From JAOARY01 sp045345765 (GTDB lineage Bacteria > Bacillota > Clostridia > Peptostreptococcales > Peptostreptococcaceae), in assembly GCA_045345765.1 (NCBI GenBank), contig CP148265.1, forward strand, positions 1,860,001 through 1,924,000: DNA of 64,000 nt, read 5' to 3'. Within the stretch, counting starts at the first letter, position 1. Each line of letters opens with the position of its first letter. The position numbers were made by a program, and so were the translations under genes. The notes beneath the pieces were generated by a model. It saw only the letters and a program-made list of their open reading frames with translations. It did not search any database and was not told the DNA's origin. Shown here one piece after another: positions 53,899 to 61,404 of the stretch.

Positions 53899-53968
53899 TG
53901 AAGGGAGGGTTTTGGAAACTTTTTATTGAAGTTAGAAGCTTTTTTATAAGTTTTCAATAACAGATATG
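53899..53968 (+). promoter_or_regulatory. SD bridged to its start codon by an mRNA hairpin
   Basis: The only SD for the PIN/TRAM gene, GAAGGGAGGG (53900-53909), lies about 57 bases before the ATG at 53966. Between them TTGGAAACTT (53912-53921) pairs with AAGTTTTCAA (53948-53957); folding this hairpin out would bring the SD to about 10 bases from the ATG. A 5-codon frame starting TTG at 53912 ends inside the hairpin. Confidence 0.45.
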
Positions 53969-55072
53969 ATTAATAGAGTAATAAAATCGATAATGGCTCT
54001 TGTAGGACTAGCGATAGGTTTTGGTCTTTATATGAGTCTTAGTGCTAAATTTCCAGAAACATTAGCAGCAACTGGGATATATTCTTTGATAAATCCAATT
54101 GTATCAGGTGTTTTGCTTGGTATTATATTTTATTTGATATCACCATGGGTATTAAATGAAGGAAAGAAAACAGCGAATTGGGTAGAAGGAGAAATATCTA
54201 AAGTACCACCATTTGAAATTTTTATCAGTTCTATTGGACTTATTTTCGGACTTATAATTGCTTATTTAGTTAGTGGATTACTATCAGAAATTACGATTCC
54301 TTTTGTAGGAGTCATATTATCAGTAATGGTGTATATTTTTATGGGATATATAGGGATTAATATTGCAAGAAGAAATAAAGATGAATTATTTAAGTTTCCA
54401 GATATTTTAAAGACGACAGCTTTAAGCTCTTCTAAGGAAAAAAGTTCCGATCAAAAAGGCAAAAAAAATTGCACTTGTCCTAAGATTTTGGACACATCAG
54501 TTATAATAGATGGAAGAATAGCTGATATTTGTAAAACTGGCTTTATAGAGGGAACTTTAGTTATACCAGAATTTGTATTAGAAGAGTTAAGACATATTGC
54601 TGATTCTTCAGATGATTTAAAAAGAGTTAGAGGTAGACGTGGATTAGATATATTAAATATAATTCAAAAGGAATTAGAGATAGATGTTATGATTTATGAA
54701 AAGGATATAAAGGATGTAGCAGAAGTTGATGTAAAACTTCTTAAATTAGCTCAGATAATGAATGGTAAGGTTGTAACTAATGATTTTAATTTAAATAAAG
54801 TTGCTCAATTCCAAGGAGTTGAAGTATTAAATATAAATGAACTTGCAAATGCAGTAAAACCTGTTGTAATACCAGGAGAAGAAATGGTATTACAAGTTGT
54901 TAAAGAAGGTAAAGAACATGGTCAAGGTCTTGCTTATTTAGATGATGGAACGATGATAGTTGTTGACACTGGTAAGAAATATATGGGTGAAACAATAACT
55001 GCGGTAGTTACTTCAGTACTTCAAACTGCTGCTGGTAGAATGATATTTGCTAGACCTAAGAATGAAAGATAA
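53966..55072 (+). CDS. PIN/TRAM domain membrane protein (YacL-like)
   Basis: A 368-aa protein with four N-terminal membrane helices (about 5-28, 38-58, 78-98 and 105-128), a PIN nuclease-like domain (about 175-295) with catalytic acids in LDTSVIIDGRIADI, EELRHIADSS and VVTNDFNLNK, and a C-terminal TRAM RNA-binding domain (about 300-365). It resembles B. subtilis YacL. Location next to disA, plsY and ispDF is typical of clostridia. The normal family N-terminus (MINRVIKSIMALVG) supports the ATG at 53966 although no SD is adjacent. A membrane-bound RNase role is probable but not proven. Confidence 0.88.
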   Translation: MINRVIKSIMALVGLAIGFGLYMSLSAKFPETLAATGIYSLINPIVSGVLLGIIFYLISPWVLNEGKKTANWVEGEISKVPPFEIFISSIGLIFGLIIAYLVSGLLSEITIPFVGVILSVMVYIFMGYIGINIARRNKDELFKFPDILKTTALSSSKEKSSDQKGKKNCTCPKILDTSVIIDGRIADICKTGFIEGTLVIPEFVLEELRHIADSSDDLKRVRGRRGLDILNIIQKELEIDVMIYEKDIKDVAEVDVKLLKLAQIMNGKVVTNDFNLNKVAQFQGVEVLNINELANAVKPVVIPGEEMVLQVVKEGKEHGQGLAYLDDGTMIVVDTGKKYMGETITAVVTSVLQTAAGRMIFARPKNER

Positions 55073-55164
55073 TTCTAATATAAAAAAATAAGTGATTAGA
55101 TAAAAATAAAATTTATATTTTATCAAAACAGTAATTTAAAATTAAAATAATAAGAATAAAGAAT

Positions 55165-55213
55165 AAAAAATACCTAAAAAATAGTTTTTAAGATTTTCTA
55201 GGTATTTTTTTAT
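55165..55213 (+). terminator. Terminator after the PIN/TRAM gene
   Basis: AAAAAATACCTA pairs with TAGGTATTTTTT across about 22 bases and is followed by Ts. Confidence 0.8.
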
Positions 55214-55221
55214 AAAAAAAA

Positions 55222-55238
55222 TTAGTACCAGGTATAAA
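55222..55238. promoter_or_regulatory. FapR-like operator upstream of plsY
   Basis: TTAGTACCAGGTATAAA resembles the FapR operator (TTAGTACCTGATACTAA) with a strong left half and a decayed right half. It lies about 120 bases before plsY, a phospholipid-synthesis gene and thus a logical FapR target. Its position relative to the promoter is not clear. Confidence 0.45.
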
Positions 55239-55355
55239 AAAACTTTATTGGATTTGCAATGTATATGCTGGGTATACAAATTTAGAGAGTTGATTTTTTG
55301 TATTCCATAAATTAATATAAATATAAGTATATAAAAAAATACAAGGAGGAATTAT

Positions 55356-55955
55356 ATGAATATAAATGTCATTTTAATTGTGGCATGTTCTTTTTTAATA
55401 GGGTCTATCCCATTTGGATTTATATTTACTAAGAAACTTGCAGGTGTAGATGTTAGAACTGTTGGTAGTGGAAATATAGGGTCAACTAATGTTAAAAGAG
55501 CTGCAGGTTCAAAGATTTCATTATACACACAGATTATGGATATATTAAAGGGGTTAATACCAGTAGTTCTGGCAATGCTTTTATACCCTTATTTAAATAC
55601 AAATTTAGATAAAGATTTAGTTATGTCTTTATGTGCAGTATTTGCAATATTAGGACATGATTATACACCATTTTTAAAATTTAAAGGTGGAAAAGGTGTT
55701 AATACTACACTAGGTTCATTTTTATTAATATGTCCAATACCTGTTTTATTAAGTGTGCTTACACATAAAGTGCTTGGATTTGTAACTAATATAGTATCTA
55801 TAAGATCTTTATTATTAGGTTTTGTAATACCTGTTGCAGCATATTTTATGAATTATAATAAAGGTGTGGTTTTGTGTGCACTTGTAGCTGCAATACTTAT
55901 AGTTATAAGACATGAATCGAATATAAGAAGACTTATAAATGGAGATGAAAAATAA
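55356..55955 (+). CDS. plsY: Glycerol-3-phosphate acyltransferase PlsY
   Basis: Integral membrane acyltransferase of 199 aa with about five helices; it transfers an acyl group from acyl-phosphate to glycerol-3-phosphate at the start of phospholipid synthesis. The conserved loops are visible: GSIPFGFIFTKKLAGVDVRT, GSGNIGSTNVKRAAG, HDYTPFLKFKGGKGVNTT and the C-terminal RHESNIRRLINGDE. SD AAGGAGGA. ispD starts 20 bases later. plsY within the ispDF block links the lipid and isoprenoid genes; a FapR-like site precedes it. Confidence 0.96.
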   Translation: MNINVILIVACSFLIGSIPFGFIFTKKLAGVDVRTVGSGNIGSTNVKRAAGSKISLYTQIMDILKGLIPVVLAMLLYPYLNTNLDKDLVMSLCAVFAILGHDYTPFLKFKGGKGVNTTLGSFLLICPIPVLLSVLTHKVLGFVTNIVSIRSLLLGFVIPVAAYFMNYNKGVVLCALVAAILIVIRHESNIRRLINGDEK

Positions 55956-55974
55956 AAGTATTGGAGGAATTTTC

Positions 55975-56664
55975 ATGAACTGCGCATTAATTGTGGCTGG
56001 AGGAACTGGCAGTCGAATGAAAATGGATATAAATAAACAATTTTTTAAATTAAATGATAAAGAAATTGTTATAAGAACTATGGAAGCTTTTGATACTAAT
56101 TTAAATATCGATGAAATAGTAGTTGTTTTAAAAAAAGAAGAGATAGAATTTTTTAGAACAAAAATATTACCTAAATACAGATTTATAAAGCCGATAAAAC
56201 TTGTAGAAGGTGGACAACAAAGGCAGGATTCTGTGTATAATGGGCTTAAAGCTTTGGATAAGGATTGTAAAAATGTTTTGGTTCACGATGGAGCAAGACC
56301 ATTTGTTAGTCAAGATATTATAAATAATACAGTATCAAAATTAAAAGCACTTGGAGCTGTTGTTGTTGCTGTTAAAGTTAAAGATACTATAAAATATGTT
56401 GATGAAGAAAATAATATCGAATCAACATTAAATAGAGATAGTTTGTTTGCAGTACAAACACCACAAGCATTTAGATACAAGATGCTATTAAAGGCATATG
56501 AGCATGCTTATGAAAATGAGATAATAGCAACTGATGATTCATCTTTAGTAGAAGAACTTGGTTATAAGGTTAAGATAATAAACGGTTCATATGATAATAT
56601 AAAGATAACAACAAAAGAGGACTTAGATTTTGCTTATCAAATACTAAAAAGAAAAGGTGAGTAG
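55975..56664 (+). CDS. ispD: 2-C-methyl-D-erythritol 4-phosphate cytidylyltransferase
   Basis: Cytosolic enzyme of 229 aa in the MEP isoprenoid pathway. N-terminal nucleotide-binding loop VAGGTGSRMKMDINKQFFKL, the motif VLVHDGARPFVS and the C-terminal ITTKEDLDFAYQIL are typical of IspD. The frame opens at 55939 inside the end of plsY; the ATG at 55975 follows SD GGAGGA and begins the family N-terminus MNCALIVAGG. ispF begins 1-2 bases after its stop codon. The first enzyme (Dxs/Dxr) genes are not in the window. Confidence 0.95.
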   Translation: MNCALIVAGGTGSRMKMDINKQFFKLNDKEIVIRTMEAFDTNLNIDEIVVVLKKEEIEFFRTKILPKYRFIKPIKLVEGGQQRQDSVYNGLKALDKDCKNVLVHDGARPFVSQDIINNTVSKLKALGAVVVAVKVKDTIKYVDEENNIESTLNRDSLFAVQTPQAFRYKMLLKAYEHAYENEIIATDDSSLVEELGYKVKIINGSYDNIKITTKEDLDFAYQILKRKGE

Positions 56665-56665
56665 A

Positions 56666-57157
56666 TTGAGAATTGGAATAGGCTATGATGTTCATAAATT
56701 AGTAGAAGGTAGAGACCTTATTATAGGTGGAGTAAAAATACCTTATGAGAAGGGCTTGCTTGGACATTCTGATGCAGATGTTTTGACACATGCGATTATG
56801 GATTCAATACTTGGTGCATTAGCATTAGGAGATATAGGGAAGCATTTTCCTGATACAGATCCTTTGTATAAGGGTGCTGATAGTATAGAACTTTTAAAAC
56901 ATGTAAATAATTTAATAAAACAAAAAAATTATGAGATTTCTAATTTAGATTCAATAATAATAGCGCAAAAACCTAAAATGGCAGGATATATAGATCAGAT
57001 GAGAAAAATAATAGCAGATGCTTTAGAAACTAAAATTGAAAATATATCCGTAAAAGCGACAACTACTGAAAAACTAGGTTTTGAAGGAAGATTAGAAGGA
57101 ATATCTTCTAAATGTGTGTGTTTGTTAAAGACTACTGGTAATATCAATGAAAATTAG
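56666..57157 (+). CDS. ispF: 2-C-methyl-D-erythritol 2,4-cyclodiphosphate synthase
   Basis: Cytosolic trimeric enzyme of 163 aa of the MEP pathway. It has GIGYDVHKLVEGRDLIIGG with the metal ligands Asp8 and His10, GHSDADVLTHA with a third ligand and EKLGFEGRLEGI with the C-terminal motif. The frame is open from a GTG at 56657, but the SD AAGGTGA overlaps it; the TTG at 56666 gives the normal start MRIGIGYDVH. It is coupled to ispD, whose stop codon ends 1 base before. A terminator shared with the convergent Fur-family gene follows. Confidence 0.95.
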   Translation: MRIGIGYDVHKLVEGRDLIIGGVKIPYEKGLLGHSDADVLTHAIMDSILGALALGDIGKHFPDTDPLYKGADSIELLKHVNNLIKQKNYEISNLDSIIIAQKPKMAGYIDQMRKIIADALETKIENISVKATTTEKLGFEGRLEGISSKCVCLLKTTGNINEN

Positions 57158-57214
57158 TATTGATATTAGTTTTTTAAAACTGTTAAATTATTTTAAATAA
57201 AAGCTTAAAAAAAT

Positions 57215-57241
57215 AAAACGTAGAATTATCTACGTTTTTTT
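57215..57241. terminator. Bidirectional terminator ispF / Fur-family gene
   Basis: AAAACGTAGA pairs with TCTACGTTTTTT across a 4-base loop. T-runs on both strands let it serve ispF and the convergent regulator. Confidence 0.9.
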
Positions 57242-57661
57242 CTTTTGTTTTTCGAGACATTCTTTACATATTCCTTTAAAATGGTAATAAGCTTTTTGTA
57301 CTTTAAATCCTTTTAAATCAGCAATTTTTTCTTTTTTTTCTTCATCTAAATCAATATCATAAATATTTTCACAAATTTCACATCTAAAATGACCATGTGA
57401 ATTAGGATTATAAAGGTCATATCTGATTTCATTACCTTCAATAGTAATCTCTTCAACAATATTTTTTTGTACAAATAATTTCAGGGTATTATATATAGTG
57501 GTCTTTGAAAGTGAAGGAATTTCATCAATAAGTGCATCATAAATCACATTAACATTTGGATGATTTCTGTGTTCAAGTAAATACTCATAGATTCTCTTCC
57601 TTTGGTAAGAAGGTTTGATTTTATGTTCAAGTAAATAAGCTGCTACATTTAATTTTTTCAC
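57230..57661 (-). CDS. Fur/PerR-family metal-dependent repressor
   Basis: Cytosolic regulator of 143 aa of the ferric uptake regulator family. N-terminal winged helix (about 15-80; KPSYQRKRIYEYLLEHRNHP, IPSLSKTTIYNTLKLFVQKN), metal site NSHGHFRCEICENIYDID, and the structural zinc cysteines CEIC and CKEC. The overall sequence is closer to PerR than to Fur or Zur, so a peroxide response is the best guess. SD AAAGGAGG. No direct target gene adjoins it, and I cannot place a Per box with confidence. Confidence 0.88.
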   Translation of the reverse strand: MKKLNVAAYLLEHKIKPSYQRKRIYEYLLEHRNHPNVNVIYDALIDEIPSLSKTTIYNTLKLFVQKNIVEEITIEGNEIRYDLYNPNSHGHFRCEICENIYDIDLDEEKKEKIADLKGFKVQKAYYHFKGICKECLEKQKKKT

Positions 57662-57781
57662 AATTTGTACCTCCTTTCAATATGAAATCATTTTAAAAAT
57701 GCTTTTATTTTTATTTTATCATAGATTTAAAATAAAATACATATTATTTAGCTAAAAAATAAAAATAATTCAAGAATATTA

Positions 57782-57810
57782 TTGACAATCAAAAAAATAT
57801 AATATAAAAT
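57782..57810 (+). promoter_or_regulatory. Sigma-A promoter of T-box/proS transcript
   Basis: TTGACA (57782-57787), a 17-base spacer and TAAAAT (57805-57810) form a good promoter; transcription should start near 57817, about 20 bases before the first conserved T-box bases. Confidence 0.75.
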
Positions 57811-57835
57811 AAAAATCAAATTTTATAAAATAAGA

Positions 57836-58070
57836 AACTAGGAACAAGAATAGTAAAAAAATAAATCTTCAAAGAGAAAAAACCATTTGCTGAGAGGTTT
57901 TAAGAATTTGTTTTTTGAACCAGCTTGGGAGTTTAAAGGATGAAATTAAGTATTCCTTTACGCTTAATTTAGCGTTATAAATATTTAAGATAATTAAAGA
58001 TATATAATATATTTTTAATTAATTAGAGTGGTACCGCGTGACTTCGCCTCTATATTTGAGGTGGAGTTTT
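57836..58070 (+). promoter_or_regulatory. T-box leader, tRNA-Pro specific
   Basis: All main T-box parts are present: the stem I base AGGAACAAGAATAGTA, the specifier loop GAACCAGCTTGGGAG with candidate Pro codon CCA at 57920-57922, the antiterminator/T-box sequence AGAGTGGTACCGCG (the TGG near 58029-58031 pairs with the tRNA acceptor end) and a terminator GCCTC...GAGGTGGAG with a T-run. It should turn on proS when uncharged tRNA-Pro accumulates. Confidence 0.95.
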
Positions 58071-58193
58071 TTTATTGCATAAAATTATAAACTGTTTATA
58101 AAGATATTATATGTACTTAAAAGATTTATCAAAAAATGAATATAAGATATTAGGAAAGAATTTTCGAGTATTTTATTCGTAGGAGGAAGAAAA

Positions 58194-59630
58194 ATGGCTA
58201 AGAAAAAAAATAATTTTGTTGAAGAAATTACATTGATGGAAGATGATTTTTCTCAGTGGTATACGGATGTTATAACTAAAACTGATTTGGTTGATTATTC
58301 ACCAGTTAAAGGTTTTATGGTTATAAAGCCTTATGGTTATGCACTTTGGGAAGGAATACAAGGATTTTTAGATAGAAGATTTAAAGAGACTGGACATAAA
58401 AACTGCTATTTTCCTCTTTTAATTCCAGAAAGTCTATTAAATAAAGAAGCTGAACATGTTGAAGGTTTTGCACCAGAAGTTGCTTGGGTAACTCATGGGG
58501 GAAAAGAAGAATTAGGAGAAAGATTATGTGTTAGACCAACATCTGAAACAATAATTTGTTCGATGTATTCTAAATGGTTAAGTTCTTGGAGAGACTTACC
58601 ATACCTATACAATCAATGGTGTTCTGTTGTTAGATGGGAACAAAGTACAAGACCTTTCTTAAGAACTTCTGAATTTTTATGGCAAGAAGGTCATACTTTA
58701 CACGAAACTAAAGATGAAGCACAAGAAGAAACTATTCAAATGCTTAATATATACAAAGAAATGTGTGAAGATTTACTTGCAATACCAGTTATTACAGGGA
58801 AAAAGAGTGAAAGAGAAAAATTTGCAGGTGGAGAAGCTACTTACACTATTGAAGCGCTTATGCATGATGGTAAAGCATTACAATCAGGTACAAGTCATTT
58901 CCTAGGACAGCATTTTACTAAAGCTTTTGATATAACTTATACTGATAGAAATGGTAAAGAAGCTAACCCATACCATACTTCATGGGGAGTATCAACAAGA
59001 CTTATTGGTGCACTTATAATGGTTCATGGTGACAATAGAGGTTTAGTATTACCTCCAAGAATAGCACCAACACAAGTTGTAATGGTTCCAATAGCAGCAC
59101 ACAAAGGAAATGTTATGGAAGTTGTTAATTCTATTTATGATGATTTAAAATCTGACTTAAGAGTAGAAGTAGATGATAGAGATCAAAGCCCAGGTTGGAA
59201 ATTTAACGAATGGGAAATGAAAGGTGTTCCAGTAAGAATTGAAATTGGACCAAGAGATATAGAAAATGGACAAGTAACAGTATTTAGAAGAGATACATTA
59301 GAAAAAACTCAAGTTAAAATGGATGGACTTAAGGATTATCTTAAGAATTTAATGGATGAAGTTCATAATTCATTATTAGAAAAAGCAACTAATATGAGAG
59401 AAGAAAAAACTTATGTTGCTAAAGATATGGATGAATTAAGAAAAGTTATAAAAGAAACTCCAGGATTTGTTAAGATGATGTGGTCTGGAGAATTAGAAGA
59501 AGAACTATTCATCAAAGAAGAAACTGGTGCAACAATAAGATGTATACCATTTGAACAAGAGCAAATATCAGATAAATCAATAACTGGTAAAGAAGCTAAG
59601 CATATGGTTTATGTAGCAAGAGCATATTAA
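58194..59630 (+). CDS. proS: Prolyl-tRNA synthetase, archaeal/eukaryotic type (no INS domain)
   Basis: Cytosolic class II synthetase of 478 aa, of the archaeal-like type: no INS editing insertion, a C-terminal extension and a terminal Tyr (VYVARAY). Class II motifs are visible: motif 2 RWEQSTRPFLRTSEFLWQEG and motif 3 GLVLPPRIAPTQVV preceded by STRLIGALIMVHGD. Only one of the usual C-terminal zinc cysteines remains (TIRCIPFE; WSGE for WCG-x-C), so the zinc site is lost. Regulated by the tRNA-Pro T-box upstream. Such enzymes can misload alanine on tRNA-Pro, which gives the ProRS-like gene downstream a possible role. SD AGGAGGAAG. Confidence 0.96.
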   Translation: MAKKKNNFVEEITLMEDDFSQWYTDVITKTDLVDYSPVKGFMVIKPYGYALWEGIQGFLDRRFKETGHKNCYFPLLIPESLLNKEAEHVEGFAPEVAWVTHGGKEELGERLCVRPTSETIICSMYSKWLSSWRDLPYLYNQWCSVVRWEQSTRPFLRTSEFLWQEGHTLHETKDEAQEETIQMLNIYKEMCEDLLAIPVITGKKSEREKFAGGEATYTIEALMHDGKALQSGTSHFLGQHFTKAFDITYTDRNGKEANPYHTSWGVSTRLIGALIMVHGDNRGLVLPPRIAPTQVVMVPIAAHKGNVMEVVNSIYDDLKSDLRVEVDDRDQSPGWKFNEWEMKGVPVRIEIGPRDIENGQVTVFRRDTLEKTQVKMDGLKDYLKNLMDEVHNSLLEKATNMREEKTYVAKDMDELRKVIKETPGFVKMMWSGELEEELFIKEETGATIRCIPFEQEQISDKSITGKEAKHMVYVARAY

Positions 59631-59636
59631 TAAAAA

Positions 59637-59714
59637 AATAGGACTTATCAAAATAAAATCTGCTTTATATATAATATTAAGTTAAAGATTAGGATATTTG
59701 ATAAGTCCTTTTCT
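59637..59714 (+). terminator. Large hairpin between proS and the ProRS-like gene
   Basis: AGGACTTATCAAA pairs with TTTGATAAGTCCTTTT, enclosing about 50 loosely structured bases. It should end or reduce proS transcripts before the downstream gene. Confidence 0.75.
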
Positions 59715-59736
59715 TATATAATAAGGGGTGATTAAA

Positions 59737-61239
59737 ATTAAATTTTCAAATTTTTTACTTAAAACAAAAAAGAAAAAAGATAAGGATATGGAAGGTCTTT
59801 TTATGGAAAGTCTTTTAAGAGGGGGATATGTAAAATTCTTAGATGATGGGAGTTTATCTTATACATATTATATGAATTTGATAAAGAATAAATTAAAAAC
59901 AAAAATAGAAAAATATATGTTTGAAAGTTTTTATATTGATATAGATAATAAAGATTTGATAAAAGAATATACTAAGGATCTATCTTCTTATAAAGCATTA
60001 CCACTTGATTTATCATATGAATTAAAAGAAGATAATGAAAGATTTAATTTTAAATATGGGCTTTTGACACCAAAGAAACAAAAGCTTTATACATTTAATA
60101 AGATAGGAACTAAAGATGATTTAAAAGGAAATTATTTAGAGTATTTATCTAAATTGGATGAATTAAATAAAGAATTAAATCTTAATTTGGATAAATTAAA
60201 AATTGAAGATAATAATATATCTTTTTATCATATTGATGATGAATATAATTTATCGGATATTTTAAAAGCAAATGATTTTGGTGGCTATAAGGATGAGGTA
60301 AAGATTAAATCAGAAAAAAATCAAAAACAAGAGCCAAAAGAGAGTGAGCAAATATATACAAAAGATATAAAAACAATAGAGGAATTGGAAAACTATTTAA
60401 ATATAGATGCTAAGCATTTTATAAAAACTATGGTTATAAAAGTTGATGGTGAATTAATAGGAGTGCTATTAAGAGGGGACAGAGATTTAAATACTAAATT
60501 ATTAGCAGATTATTTAGGTGTTAAAGAATCAAAAATACAAATGGCAGATGAAGAAGATATAAAAGATAGTAATTTGGTATTTGGTTTTGTAGGGCCTATT
60601 GATTTTAAAAATAGACTTATATGTGATGAAGAATTAAAAGATAGTTGTAATATGGTTTGTGGAGCAAATAAATTAGATTACCATATTAAAAATGTAAATA
60701 TTGATAAAGATTTTAAGGTAAAGGAATTTGCTAATCTAAAGATGGCAAATGAAGGGGATTTATCTTTTGATAATCAAAAATATAATTTGTCAAAAGGTGA
60801 AAAATTAATATCTATAAAATTAAAAAAATTAGATTCCATGTATCTTAATGCATCTGGAAAACAAGATGAATTATATTCATTAGAAATTATATTCTATATA
60901 GATAAGATTTTAGCTTCTTTTATTATAAATAATATGATAAAAGATAATATCTATTTAGGTGAATTATCTTATTTTGATAGTGCTATACTTATATCAAATA
61001 TAAAGGATGAAAATTTAGTTAATGCATCTATTAAATTATACGAAAGTTTAAAAAATAAAGGCATAAATGTGTTTTTGGATGATAGAAAAGAAAGACTTGG
61101 ATTTAAATTAAAAGATTTTGAACTTATGGGCATTAAAAAAGCATATATAGTGGGTAAAAGTTTAGAAGAAGGGCTTATAGAATTAAAAGATAGAACTAAA
61201 GAAGATAATGAATTTATAAAATTTGAAGAGCTAATTTAA
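59737..61239 (+). CDS. Degenerate bacterial-type ProRS paralog, putative trans-editing factor
   Basis: An intact 500-aa protein that aligns by eye with bacterial-type ProRS. The N-terminus (KFSNFLLKTKKKKDKDMEGL) matches family starts, but motif 2 is decayed (LLTPKKQKLYTFNKI for the LLRxREF pattern) and motif 3 GxGxxR is absent, so aminoacylation is unlikely. The INS/YbaK-type editing domain (about 212-342) is well kept, with IKTMVIKVDGELIGVLLRGD including the Lys that is critical in E. coli ProRS, and GFVGPIDF. The anticodon-binding domain (about 407-497; DDRKERLGFKLKDFELMGI) is also kept. The likely start is ATT at 59737, 5 bases from the SD AAGGGGTGA; the GTG at 59728 overlaps the SD. Likely function: clearing mischarged tRNA-Pro. 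Confidence 0.85.
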   Translation: MKFSNFLLKTKKKKDKDMEGLFMESLLRGGYVKFLDDGSLSYTYYMNLIKNKLKTKIEKYMFESFYIDIDNKDLIKEYTKDLSSYKALPLDLSYELKEDNERFNFKYGLLTPKKQKLYTFNKIGTKDDLKGNYLEYLSKLDELNKELNLNLDKLKIEDNNISFYHIDDEYNLSDILKANDFGGYKDEVKIKSEKNQKQEPKESEQIYTKDIKTIEELENYLNIDAKHFIKTMVIKVDGELIGVLLRGDRDLNTKLLADYLGVKESKIQMADEEDIKDSNLVFGFVGPIDFKNRLICDEELKDSCNMVCGANKLDYHIKNVNIDKDFKVKEFANLKMANEGDLSFDNQKYNLSKGEKLISIKLKKLDSMYLNASGKQDELYSLEIIFYIDKILASFIINNMIKDNIYLGELSYFDSAILISNIKDENLVNASIKLYESLKNKGINVFLDDRKERLGFKLKDFELMGIKKAYIVGKSLEEGLIELKDRTKEDNEFIKFEELI

Positions 61240-61330
61240 TAAATTATTAAATTAATTTATTAATAAAAAAAGAAACTAAATTATATAATTTAATAAAAAT
61301 ATATTTAAAGTCTATACTATTAACAAAAAT

Positions 61331-61384
61331 AAGGGATTACCGTATAGAAAAACTTATGATTTTTCTATATGATAACCCCTATTT
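61331..61384. terminator. Hairpin between convergent genes
   Basis: AGGGATTACCGTATAGAAAA pairs with TTTTCTATATGATAACCCCT, with small mismatches. T-runs lie on both strands; it serves the ProRS-like gene and the convergent chemoreceptor. Confidence 0.85.
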
Positions 61385-61404
61385 TAATTTATTAGATTTG
61401 TATA

